NCBI GenBank assembly: GCA_023436025.1
Contig: JAEZKX010000288.1
Span: 1 to 14,500 of the forward strand
Reading direction: 5' to 3'
DNA length: 14,500 nt
Origin: Pseudomonadota bacterium
GTDB lineage: Bacteria; Pseudomonadota; Gammaproteobacteria; Burkholderiales; Burkholderiaceae_C
Shown in pieces: positions 1 to 7,393 of the stretch; position 1 is the stretch's first letter, and each line of letters begins with the position of its first letter. The notes below the pieces were generated by a model, which worked only from the letters and a program-made list of their open reading frames with translations, searched no databases and was not told where the DNA came from. The translations under genes were made by a program, and so were the position numbers.

Positions 1-606
1 CGCGTGCAGCGCGCTGGGCGCGCCGCAGACGAAGGCGCCGCGGGCGTCGAGCAGCGCCACGTTGCGCAGGTCTTCGTACAGCGATGCGGTTTCGAGCAGC
101 AGCGGATCGCACTTGCGGGAATCGATCGCCTGCACCTGCGGCCGGCGCGCCAGCAGCTGCGCGAGGCGCTCGCGTCCGTCCAGGAAGGCCAGCGTGCCGC
201 TGACGGCGGAGGCGACCGCCTCCTGCGCCAGCGCATCGGCATCGCGAACGCCGGCGCGGGTCTGCTGCAGCACCTCGAGGGCAAGCAGCACCGCCAGCGG
301 CCCGGCCGTGGCCAGCACCAGGCCCGCCAGCAGGGTCCGCAGACCCAGCCGCGATGGCCCTGCCGGCATCGGTTCGGCCTGCTCGGTGGCGCGGCGCGCG
401 AGCAGGTAGACGAGCACCGTGGAGGCGAGGATGAAGGCCGCGCCCTTGTAGGTCTGGAAGCGCGTCAGGGCCTCGGGTGAAGAGAACAGCAGGAAGCCTG
501 CCTCGTCGGAAGCGCCGAGCCAGACCAGGCCGACCACGAGGTAGCCCGCGCCCACCAGCACGGCGAACAACCGGTCGGAGCCCCAGGCCCCCTTGTCGTT
601 GCGCAT
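1..606 (-). CDS. Membrane-bound sensor protein, N-terminal part (runs off the window)
   Basis: An open frame without stops runs from ATG at 606 to the left edge, giving 202 residues with the C-terminus missing. Three hydrophobic segments are visible: about residues 13-31, 55-70 and 87-112. The stretch between the first two contains an LTRFQTYKGAAF-like sequence, which resembles the N-terminus of many betaproteobacterial PAS-containing sensor kinases. After the third segment comes an extracytoplasmic-type region (LARRPQVQAID, KCDPLLLE, then NVALLDARGAFVCG) that looks like the start of a Cache-type ligand-binding domain. The output domain (histidine kinase, GGDEF or other) lies outside the window, so the signalling type cannot be decided. 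The start is chosen because translation into the TM1 region begins there and a -10-like CAGAAT lies 10 bases upstream; there is no clear Shine-Dalgarno sequence. It is divergent from the small gene at 726. Confidence 0.8.
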   Translation of the reverse strand, partial: MRNDKGAWGSDRLFAVLVGAGYLVVGLVWLGASDEAGFLLFSSPEALTRFQTYKGAAFILASTVLVYLLARRATEQAEPMPAGPSRLGLRTLLAGLVLATAGPLAVLLALEVLQQTRAGVRDADALAQEAVASAVSGTLAFLDGRERLAQLLARRPQVQAIDSRKCDPLLLETASLYEDLRNVALLDARGAFVCGAPSALHA

Positions 607-616
607 GACCGCATCG

Positions 617-622
617 ATTCTG
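617..622 (-). promoter_or_regulatory. -10-like hexamer for the sensor gene
   Basis: CAGAAT on the minus strand ends 10 bases before the ATG at 606, which would place transcription start about 3-5 bases before the start codon. No good -35 is visible. This is a candidate only, supported by the same AGAATCG string ahead of two other genes in the window. Confidence 0.35.
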
Positions 623-713
623 GCAGCGCGACGGCCGGAGGCGCGGACCGCGCCTAGGCAAAATCCCGAAGACCGCCCAGTATTCGACTTGATCCCCGGC
701 TGCTCGGCAGTGC

Positions 714-719
714 GACACT
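714..719 (+). promoter_or_regulatory. Weak -10-like hexamer ahead of the small gene at 726
   Basis: GACACT lies 6 bases before the ATG at 726. A TTGATC at 689-694 could be a -35, but the spacer would be 19 bases, which is long. Weak on its own; it fits the recurrent placement of -10-like boxes immediately before start codons here. Confidence 0.25.
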
Positions 720-725
720 CGTGCC

Positions 726-1061
726 ATGTTGTACGCCACCCTTGACACCGTGCGCCGGCTCATCGGCGCGTCCTGCCGGGGGATCGCCTTCGCCGACACC
801 GCCACGCAGCGCGTGTCCGGAACCGAGCTGATCTATCGCCTGAAGTCCTGGCCCGAACTGCCGGAAACGGAACGCACGGCCGAGGTCTACCGGCTGCTGT
901 CGGTGATGAGCAGCCGCCCCGTCAACCGGCAGTGGATGCACAGCCGCTCGCGCCTGGCCGGCGCCCAGCTCGACGCCCTGCTGCGCCGGCTGTGTGACGA
1001 GGATGCGCTCGAGGTGATCGATCCGGCGCAGTTCGCACGGCGCCAGGCGCTGCAAGGCTGA
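726..1061 (+). CDS. Small protein of unknown function (111 aa)
   Basis: I do not recognise this family. The protein is 111 residues, soluble, without a signal peptide or membrane segment. The N-terminal part reads as one or two helices. The C-terminal half (MHSRSRLAGAQLDALLRRLC, then EDALEVIDPAQF) has the helix-helix-strand look of a winged-helix fold, in which a short helix, a recognition-like helix and a hairpin follow one another; this is an inference from pattern only. It stands alone between a divergent sensor gene and the convergent SapC-family gene, whose stop is 10 bases from its own. There is no Shine-Dalgarno sequence. Codon usage matches the neighbours, so it is likely a resident real gene rather than a chance frame. 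Confidence 0.7.
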   Translation: MLYATLDTVRRLIGASCRGIAFADTATQRVSGTELIYRLKSWPELPETERTAEVYRLLSVMSSRPVNRQWMHSRSRLAGAQLDALLRRLCDEDALEVIDPAQFARRQALQG

Positions 1062-1063
1062 GT

Positions 1064-1084
1064 GCCGGCGCTCAGGGCGCCGGC
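1064..1084. terminator. GC-rich hairpin between convergent gene ends
   Basis: A perfect 8-base stem (GCCGGCGC / GCGCCGGC, 1064-1071 and 1077-1084) with a 5-base loop holds the stop codon of the minus-strand SapC-family gene in its loop, and it starts 3 bases after the stop of the small plus-strand gene. No U-tract follows on either strand, so it is at most a weak or atypical terminator. Part of the stem is also coding for the Pro-Ala tail of the SapC-family protein. Confidence 0.4.
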
Positions 1085-1821
1085 GCCGGCTGCAGCGGCT
1101 GCGTCCGCTCGGCGATGCGGTCCACCAGCCGCTGCATGTTCGACAGCGACAGCAGGTGCATCGTCACCAGGTTCAGCTCGCCCGCCCGGAACAGCGACAG
1201 CACGGTCGCATCCGGCAGCGCCAGCAGCTTCTTCTCGTCCACCACCAGCACGCTGCCCACCGTGAAGCTGCGGCCGTCGACCAGGTCGGCGCGCGCATTC
1301 ATCGCGGTGAGCAGGCCGGCCTGCTCGAGCTTCTGGCAGAAGGCCTCGGTGCGCTGGTACTCGCGCTGGTATTGCGTGAGGAAGTCCAGCGCGTTGCGCA
1401 GGAAGGGCGTGTCGCGGCCCTGCGCGTCGAACAGCGGCTCGCCTTCGGTGTCGTTGAGGCCGGCGTAGGCTTCGTCGATGCACACGCCCAGCGCCTGCCC
1501 CGGCAGTTCCGCCAGCACGAAGGGGTAGCGGCGCACGAAGGCCGGCACGTAGCGGCCCGTCCAGCGGTCCTGCGCGTCGACGAACAGGTTCTCGCGACTG
1601 CGCAGGCCCAGCATCACCACCGGCACGATCCTGCCGCTGCCCTGGCGCGTGAACACCACCGCGTATTCCTTGCAGGCCTCGGCGAACTCGACGCCGGCGA
1701 CGTAGAGCGAGTTGGCGCGCCGCGCGAAGGCAAAGCCGGGGCTGGCGCGGACCCTGCGTCCGCGGTGCTTCTCGCGATCGAGCAGCACCGGGCGCTCGTA
1801 GTACAGGACCTGTTCGGCCAT
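1072..1821 (-). CDS. SapC family protein
   Basis: A 249-residue protein of the SapC family (Pfam SapC), a soluble family common in proteobacteria. Its name is historical: it is not the membrane permease SapC of the Sap peptide transporter, and its role is not established. Family-like features are the N-terminal segment with FAFARRANSLYVAGVEF, the VVFTR...IVPVVMLGLR strands, and the central ENLFVDAQDRWTGRYVPAFVRRYPFVLAE block (residues about 80-105), which is the signature I recognise. A low-complexity QPAPAP tail ends the protein. The start at 1821 is supported by a strong Shine-Dalgarno AAGGAGGG overlapping the stop of the upstream CNNM gene, only 13 bases away, so the two are almost certainly cotranscribed and perhaps coupled. 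Confidence 0.85.
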   Translation of the reverse strand: MAEQVLYYERPVLLDREKHRGRRVRASPGFAFARRANSLYVAGVEFAEACKEYAVVFTRQGSGRIVPVVMLGLRSRENLFVDAQDRWTGRYVPAFVRRYPFVLAELPGQALGVCIDEAYAGLNDTEGEPLFDAQGRDTPFLRNALDFLTQYQREYQRTEAFCQKLEQAGLLTAMNARADLVDGRSFTVGSVLVVDEKKLLALPDATVLSLFRAGELNLVTMHLLSLSNMQRLVDRIAERTQPLQPAPAP

Positions 1822-1834
1822 CGACTTCCCTCCT

Positions 1835-3139
1835 TCAGTTCTCCGCCACCGCCGCGGGCTGCGGCGCGGCCTGCGCCAGCACCTTGTCGATGCGCCGGCC
1901 GTCCAGATCGACCACCTCGAAGATCCAGTCGCCGCAGTCGATGCGCGTGCCCGGCACCGGCAGGCTGCCGGTGAGCGCCATCAGCAGGCCGGCCAGCGTG
2001 TTGTAGCGGCCCTTGTCCTCCTCGGGCAGTTCGCGGATGTCGAGGCGCGCCTTCAGCTCGGAGATCGGCATCAGGCCATCGAGCAGCCACGAGCCGTCCT
2101 CGCGCCGGGTCGCCCAGGCCTCGGTGTCGACATCGGGTTGCAGCTCGCCGGTGATGGCCTCCAGCAGGTCGTGCGTGGTGATCAGGCCTTGCACCACGCC
2201 GTATTCGTCGACCACGAACACCAGCCGCGCCGCCTCGGTGCGGAAGTGCTCCAGCAGCTCCATGCCGTTGAGGGTCTCGGGCACGAAGCGCGCGGGCAGC
2301 ACGTGCGGCTCCACGGGGCCTTCGTGCCCGGGGCCCAGGGACAGCAGCCTGGCCACGCTGACCACGCCGACCACGTCGTCGAGCGAGCCGCGGCACACCG
2401 GATACCAGGAGTGCGCCTCCCCCTGGCCCGCGCGCGCCAGCGCTTCGCGCACCGACAACGCCGCATCGAGCCACTGGATGTCCAGCCGGGGCACCATCAT
2501 CGAGGTGAGCGGGCGGTCGTCGAGGTGGAACACGTTGCGCACCATCTGGTGCTCGTGCTGCTCGATCACGCCGGCGTCCACGCCTTCCTCCAGGCTGTGC
2601 GCGATCTCCTCCTCGGTCATGCCGCGCGGCGTGGTGGTGTCGATGGACAGCACCTTCAACACCGCCTGGGTCGAGGCCGACAGCAGCTTGACGAAAGGCC
2701 CGGCCGCCCTGGCCAGCGCGCGCATGGGGCGGGCGGCGACGCGCGAGACGGCCTCGGGATAGAGCTGGCCGATGCGCTTGGGCACCAGTTCGCCGAACAC
2801 GATGGTGACGTAGGTGATCACGGCCACCACGACCGCCGTCGCCGCGTACTCGGAGGGCCGCGCCGGCATGCCCTGGGCCTGCAGCCACAGGGCCAGATCG
2901 CCGCTGAAGGCGGCTTCGCCGATGATGCCGTTGAGGATGCCGATGGAGGTGATGCCCACCTGCACGGTGGAGAGGAACTGGGTCGGCTGGTCCATCAGCC
3001 GCAGCGCGCTTTCGGCGCCCTTGTCGCCCTCTTCCGCCATGGCGGCGAGGCGGGCGCGGCGGCTGGAGGCCAGCGCCAGCTCGGACATGGCGAACAGGCC
3101 GTTGAGCAGCGTCAACAGCGCGATCAGCAGTAAATCCAT
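1835..3139 (-). CDS. CNNM/CorC-type membrane protein (hemolysin family, DUF21-CBS-CorC_HlyC)
   Basis: A 434-residue inner-membrane protein of the 'hemolysin family', related to CNNM/CorB (YfjD/YtfL-like) proteins implicated in Mg2+/Co2+ efflux or resistance; the haemolysin label is historical. The N-terminal DUF21 domain covers about residues 1-190: TM1 is near 2-22 with FAMSELALASSR directly after it, a segment at about 60-80 contains VGITSIGILNGIIGEAAF, and another at about 98-115 leads into the conserved GELVPKRIG. Two CBS repeats follow (about 205-330; the second contains VFVVDEYGVVQGLIT), a pair that binds adenine nucleotides in relatives. A CorC_HlyC domain ends the protein (about 340-425). 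Length and domain order are typical. It starts 62 bases from divergent apaH and precedes the SapC-family gene by 13 bases. I infer an ion-transport role from the family only. Confidence 0.9.
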   Translation of the reverse strand: MDLLLIALLTLLNGLFAMSELALASSRRARLAAMAEEGDKGAESALRLMDQPTQFLSTVQVGITSIGILNGIIGEAAFSGDLALWLQAQGMPARPSEYAATAVVVAVITYVTIVFGELVPKRIGQLYPEAVSRVAARPMRALARAAGPFVKLLSASTQAVLKVLSIDTTTPRGMTEEEIAHSLEEGVDAGVIEQHEHQMVRNVFHLDDRPLTSMMVPRLDIQWLDAALSVREALARAGQGEAHSWYPVCRGSLDDVVGVVSVARLLSLGPGHEGPVEPHVLPARFVPETLNGMELLEHFRTEAARLVFVVDEYGVVQGLITTHDLLEAITGELQPDVDTEAWATRREDGSWLLDGLMPISELKARLDIRELPEEDKGRYNTLAGLLMALTGSLPVPGTRIDCGDWIFEVVDLDGRRIDKVLAQAAPQPAAVAEN

Positions 3140-3148
3140 GGATCAGGA

Positions 3149-3154
3149 CAGAAT
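3149..3154 (+). promoter_or_regulatory. -10-like hexamer ahead of apaH
   Basis: CAGAAT, followed by CG as in two other places in the window, lies 47 bases before the apaH ATG and 6 bases before an out-of-frame ATG at 3161. It is the best promoter candidate in the 62-base divergent region; no clear -35 can be assigned. Confidence 0.35.
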
Positions 3155-3201
3155 CGCACCATGGGACTGTACTTCATGCCTCTGCCTGCAGGCCGACGCC
3201 G

Positions 3202-4032
3202 ATGGCCTGCTACCTGATCGGCGACCTCCAGGGCTGCGACGAACCGCTGGCGCGCCTGCTGGCCAAGATCGACTTTTCGCCCAGCCGCGATACGCTGTAC
3301 CTGCTGGGCGACCTGGTGAACCGGGGGCCGGCCTCGGCCGCGGTGCTGCGGCGGCTGGCAAGCTATGGCGATGCGGCCCGCTGCCTGCTTGGCAACCACG
3401 ACCTGAGCCTGCTGGCCATCGCCCAGGGCCACCGGGCGCCGCACCGCAACGACACGCTGGACGAAATCCTGCAGGCACCCGACCGCGCGGCCATGCTCGA
3501 CTGGCTGCGGCATCGCCAGATGGCGATCCACGCGCACGGCCTGCTGATGGTCCATGGCGGCGTGCTGCCGCAGTGGGACCTGGCCCAGGTGCTGGCGCTG
3601 GCCGGGGAGGTCGAGGCGGTGCTGCGCGGGCCGGACCTGCCGGACTTCCTGGCCCGCATGTACGGCAACGAACCCGCCCGCTGGGACGATGGGCTGCAAG
3701 GCGATGCCCGCCTGCGCGTGATCGTCAACGCCCTGACCCGGCTGCGCTTCTGCACCCCCGACGGCACGATGGAACTGCGCGCCTCGGGCCGGCCCGACCA
3801 GGCGCCGCCCGGCTGCCTGCCCTGGTTCGACGTGCCGGGACGGCGCACGGCGGACGTGCGCATCGCCTTCGGTCACTGGTCCACCCTGGGCTACCTGCAG
3901 CGGCCCGACGTGATCGCGCTGGACACCGGCTGCGTGTGGGGGGGTTGCCTGAGCGCGCTGCGCCTGGCCGACGACGGCAGGCACGCGCTGGTGCAGGTGG
4001 ACTGCGAACAGGCGCAGGTACCGGGAGAGTGA
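3202..4032 (+). CDS. apaH: Symmetrical bis(5'-nucleosyl)-tetraphosphatase (Ap4A hydrolase)
   Basis: A 276-residue metallophosphatase that cleaves Ap4A symmetrically into two ADP and, in relatives, removes Np4-type caps from RNA 5' ends. All phosphoesterase motifs are present in order: GDLQGC (residues 7-12), GDLVNRGP (36-43), GNHD (64-67), MVHGGVLPQWD, then FGHW and ALDTGCVWGG near the C-terminus. Length matches ApaH of E. coli (about 280). The first motif has Gln where E. coli has His (GDVHGC); I recall this variant as common in Pseudomonas and betaproteobacterial ApaH, so it is not a defect. The ATG at 3202 gives MACYLIGD, equivalent to the E. coli N-terminus MATYLIGD. The Shine-Dalgarno sequence is weak. 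It is divergent from the CNNM gene and convergent with rhlE. Confidence 0.95.
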   Translation: MACYLIGDLQGCDEPLARLLAKIDFSPSRDTLYLLGDLVNRGPASAAVLRRLASYGDAARCLLGNHDLSLLAIAQGHRAPHRNDTLDEILQAPDRAAMLDWLRHRQMAIHAHGLLMVHGGVLPQWDLAQVLALAGEVEAVLRGPDLPDFLARMYGNEPARWDDGLQGDARLRVIVNALTRLRFCTPDGTMELRASGRPDQAPPGCLPWFDVPGRRTADVRIAFGHWSTLGYLQRPDVIALDTGCVWGGCLSALRLADDGRHALVQVDCEQAQVPGE

Positions 4033-4074
4033 AGCGAGCGCGCGCTGCGCCCGTGGTGTGTGGGCGCGCTCGCT
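4033..4074 (+). terminator. Strong GC hairpin right after apaH
   Basis: A perfect 11-base inverted repeat, AGCGAGCGCGC (4033-4043) and GCGCGCTCGCT (4064-4074), begins at the first base after the apaH stop codon; the loop is 20 bases. No U-tract follows. The position argues for termination or 3'-end protection of the apaH mRNA. Confidence 0.5.
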
Positions 4075-4132
4075 GGCGAGCACGCCCTGCCGGAGCAAAA
4101 GTCGCGGGGTGCGCGCCCGGCGAGCGGACCCT

Positions 4133-4152
4133 GGCGCGCCGCCGGCGCGGCC
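4133..4152 (-). terminator. GC hairpin after the rhlE stop
   Basis: Just beyond the rhlE stop (TAG, complement of 4154-4156) the minus strand reads GGCCGCGCC-GGC-GGCGCGCC, a short stem with one bulged base. It is very GC rich and lacks a U-tract. This is a weak candidate; part of its self-complementarity comes from the inner palindrome GGCGCGCC. Confidence 0.3.
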
Positions 4153-4153
4153 T

Positions 4154-5584
<1,431 letters not shown>

Positions 5585-5593
5585 CAACCTGCG

Positions 5594-5599
5594 ATTGTC
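5594..5599 (-). promoter_or_regulatory. -10-like hexamer at the rhlE start
   Basis: GACAAT followed by CG on the minus strand lies 6 bases before the TTG at 5587 and 9 bases before the ATG at 5584. If active it would give rhlE a near-leaderless mRNA that excludes the upstream hairpin. AGG at 5588-5590 is a possible minimal Shine-Dalgarno for an mRNA coming from further upstream. Confidence 0.3.
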
Positions 5600-5649
5600 G
5601 CATCAATGCAAGTTTCAGGCCAGTCGGGGGTGGAACAGCCGCAGAACAG

Positions 5650-5755
5650 CCGGACGCAAAGATCGCGAAAGTTACGCAAAGGTCGCAAAAGAACATCCCG
5701 AAATAATGGTTCTCCTTTTGCGACTTTTGCGGATCTTTGCGACTTTTGCGTCCGG
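5650..5755. repeat. Long imperfect inverted repeat made of GCAAAG-type units, in the rhlE leader
   Basis: Left arm 5650-5694 and right arm 5709-5755 are complementary. Eleven contiguous pairs (5650-5660 with 5745-5755) are followed by shorter paired blocks and a second run of nine pairs (5683-5691 with 5715-5723). About 36-39 of roughly 42 arm positions pair, and the loop is about 14 bases (5695-5708, AT-rich). Each arm is itself a run of degenerate units: GCAAAGATC, GCGAAAGTTAC, GCAAAGGTC, GCAAAAGAAC on the left, and the complement of CTTTTGCGA-like units on the right, with a 9-11 base period. Composition is far more A/T-rich than the flanks. I recall similar ACGCAAAG-type tandem repeats in intergenic DNA of other proteobacteria, but know of no established function. 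It follows ypfJ and precedes rhlE, so it could be a leader structure, a terminator/attenuator or a dispersed repeat. Confidence 0.85.
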
Positions 5756-5757
5756 AA

Positions 5758-5778
5758 GTCCGCCTTCGGTCCGCCTTC
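5758..5778 (+). repeat. Two tandem copies of GTCCGCCTTC
   Basis: The 10-mer GTCCGCCTTC occurs at 5758-5767 and 5769-5778 with an 11-base period, directly between the long inverted repeat and the ypfJ stop. It may be a by-product of the same repeat-rich region. Confidence 0.6.
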
Positions 5779-5788
5779 TGCAGCCCCC

Positions 5789-6661
5789 TCAAAGCCTGCG
5801 CGCATTGAAGGTGTCGCAGGCCTTCACGCTGCCGGTCTTCAGGCCGGTCATGAACCAGCGCTGGCGCTGCTCGCTGCTGCCGTGGGTGAAGCTCTCGGGC
5901 ACGACCGCCCGGCCGGAGGCCTGCTGCAGGGCGTCGTCGCCGATCTTGGCGGCGGCGTTCATGGCCTCTTCGACGTCGCCCTGCTCCAGGATCTGGCGCT
6001 GGTTCTGCGCATGGTGGCCCCAGACGCCGGCGAAGCAGTCGGCCTGCAGTTCCAGGCGCACGCTCATGTCGTTGGCCTGCCGGCTGCCGCCGAGGCGGGC
6101 GCGCTCGACCTGCTCGGTGATGCCCAGCTGGTGCTGCACATGGTGGCCCACTTCGTGGGCGATCACGTAGGCCTGGGCGAAGTCGCCGGGCGCGCCCATG
6201 CGGTTCTTCAGCGTCTCGTAGAAACTCAGGTCGATGTAGACCTTCTGGTCGGCCGGGCAGTAGAACGGCCCCATCGCCGCCTGCCCCGCCCCGCACGCCG
6301 TGCGCACGGCGCCGCGGAACAGCACCAGCCTGGGCTCGACGTAGGTGGCGCCGCCCTGCTGGAACTGCTGCTTCCACACGTCCTCGGTGTCGGCCAGCAC
6401 GGTGGACACGAAGGCCGCCATGCGGTCGTTGGCCGGCGGCGCCGGGGCCGGGCCGGTCTGCTGCACCACCGGCGCGCCGCCGCCGCCACTGAGGATGCCC
6501 AGCAGGGTCAGCGGATTGATCCCGAGCACCGCGCCGCCGATCAGCGCCACCACCAGGGTGCCGATGCCGATGGTGCCGCCGCCGATGGGGAAGCGGCCCC
6601 CGCCACCGCCGCCGCGGTAGTCTTCGACGTTCGACGATTGGCGATTGCCTTCCCAGCGCAT
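5789..6661 (-). CDS. ypfJ: YpfJ/KPN_02809 family neutral zinc metallopeptidase
   Basis: A 290-residue protein matching E. coli YpfJ in length and layout. The N-terminus is typical of the family: MRWEGNRQSSNVEDYRG, a glycine-rich stretch, then one hydrophobic segment (about residues 30-58), then a Pro/Ala linker. The peptidase domain follows, with the zinc-binding HEVGHH motif starting at residue 169, a downstream ELQADCFAGVW block that supplies the third ligand region, and the conserved FYCPADQKVYIDLSFY segment before it. It is probably membrane-anchored with the catalytic part outside the cytoplasm; substrates are not established for the family. The start at 6661 has a good Shine-Dalgarno (AGGGAGA, 7 bases upstream). 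Only 25 bases separate it from the divergent pcp start. Confidence 0.93.
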   Translation of the reverse strand: MRWEGNRQSSNVEDYRGGGGGGRFPIGGGTIGIGTLVVALIGGAVLGINPLTLLGILSGGGGAPVVQQTGPAPAPPANDRMAAFVSTVLADTEDVWKQQFQQGGATYVEPRLVLFRGAVRTACGAGQAAMGPFYCPADQKVYIDLSFYETLKNRMGAPGDFAQAYVIAHEVGHHVQHQLGITEQVERARLGGSRQANDMSVRLELQADCFAGVWGHHAQNQRQILEQGDVEEAMNAAAKIGDDALQQASGRAVVPESFTHGSSEQRQRWFMTGLKTGSVKACDTFNARRL

Positions 6662-6674
6662 GCTGTTCTCCCTG

Positions 6675-6680
6675 TAGAGT
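6675..6680 (+). promoter_or_regulatory. -10-like hexamer at the pcp start
   Basis: TAGAGT lies 6 bases before the pcp ATG at 6687, so transcription would begin at or next to the start codon. Any -35 would have to lie inside ypfJ; I see no clear match to TTGACA at 17 bases. The complement of the same 25-base gap carries the ypfJ Shine-Dalgarno. Confidence 0.4.
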
Positions 6681-6686
6681 GAAGCG

Positions 6687-7355
6687 ATGGTAGACCCCAG
6701 CAGCCGGGCCCCGCGTAGTCCGTCATCCGTACTCGTTACCGGCTTCGATCCATTCGGCGGCAGCCATGTCAATCCCAGCTGGCAGGCCGTGCAGGCCCTG
6801 CACGGGCGCGAGATCGCCGGGCGCCGGATCATCGGTGCCGAGCTGCCCACGGTGTTCGGCGCGTCGCTCCAGCGGCTGGAGGCGCTGCTGGAGACCCACC
6901 GGCCGGAACTGGTGATCGTGACGGGCCAGGCCGGCGGCCGCGCCGCCATCTCGCTCGAGCGGGTGGCCATCAACGTCAACGACGCCCGCATTCCCGACAA
7001 CGCCGGCGCCAAGCCCATCGACACGGCCATCGTGCCGGGCGGTCCGGCCGCCTACTTCACCAGCCTGCCGATCAAGGCGATGCTGCAGGCCCTGCTGCAG
7101 GACGGCATCCATGCCGAGGTGTCCCAGACCGCCGGCACCTTCGTCTGCAACCATGTGTTCTACGGCCTGATGCACCTGCTGGCCCAACCCCGTTGGGACG
7201 GGGTGCGCGGCGGCATGATCCACGTGCCCTTCCTGCCGGAACAGGGCCAGCCGTCGATGCGGGTGGAGCAGATCGTCGCCGGCCTGGCCAGGGGCATCGA
7301 AGTGGCGTTGCGGACACAACACGACATCAAGAAGGAGGCAGGGGCAATCGCCTGA
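6687..7355 (+). CDS. pcp: Pyroglutamyl-peptidase I (pyrrolidone-carboxylate peptidase)
   Basis: A 222-residue cytosolic cysteine peptidase (family C15) that removes N-terminal pyroglutamate from peptides. The family hallmark VLVTGFDPFGG is at residues 15-25. The Glu active-site block GQAGGRAAISLERVAIN places the catalytic Glu at 91, the Cys block TAGTFVCNHVFYG places Cys at 154, and MIHVPFLPEQ places His at 179; the triad is complete. Length matches the family (about 200-220). The first 14 residues (Ser/Pro/Arg-rich) extend beyond the usual start, but no ATG or GTG occurs nearer the conserved core. There is no strong Shine-Dalgarno, and a -10-like box lies 6 bases upstream, so the mRNA may be leaderless. 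It is divergent from ypfJ and 38 bases ahead of the PHP gene. Confidence 0.94.
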   Translation: MVDPSSRAPRSPSSVLVTGFDPFGGSHVNPSWQAVQALHGREIAGRRIIGAELPTVFGASLQRLEALLETHRPELVIVTGQAGGRAAISLERVAINVNDARIPDNAGAKPIDTAIVPGGPAAYFTSLPIKAMLQALLQDGIHAEVSQTAGTFVCNHVFYGLMHLLAQPRWDGVRGGMIHVPFLPEQGQPSMRVEQIVAGLARGIEVALRTQHDIKKEAGAIA

Positions 7356-7381
7356 GCCCAGCGCCGGGCCCACCCCCTCGG

Positions 7382-7387
7382 TAGAAT
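7382..7387 (+). promoter_or_regulatory. -10 hexamer at the PHP-gene start
   Basis: TAGAAT, the best -10 match in the window, lies 6 bases before the GTG at 7394. It would yield a leaderless mRNA and give the PHP-to-trpS genes a promoter independent of pcp. No clear -35 is seen in the GC-rich sequence upstream. Confidence 0.45.
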
Positions 7388-7393
7388 CGGCGC

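Noticed and set aside
1072..1821. SapC as the permease of the Sap antimicrobial-peptide transporter
   Set aside because: The protein has no membrane segments and no sapABDF genes are nearby; it belongs to the unrelated soluble family that shares the name.
3202..3237. ApaH with a lost active-site His (GDLQGC in place of GDVHGC)
   Set aside because: The Gln variant is, as far as I recall, common among intact ApaH proteins outside enterics, and all other metal motifs are present.
5650..5755. CRISPR-like array
   Set aside because: The repeat units are only 9-11 bases and degenerate, there are no spacers of constant length, the two halves are inverted, and there are no cas genes.
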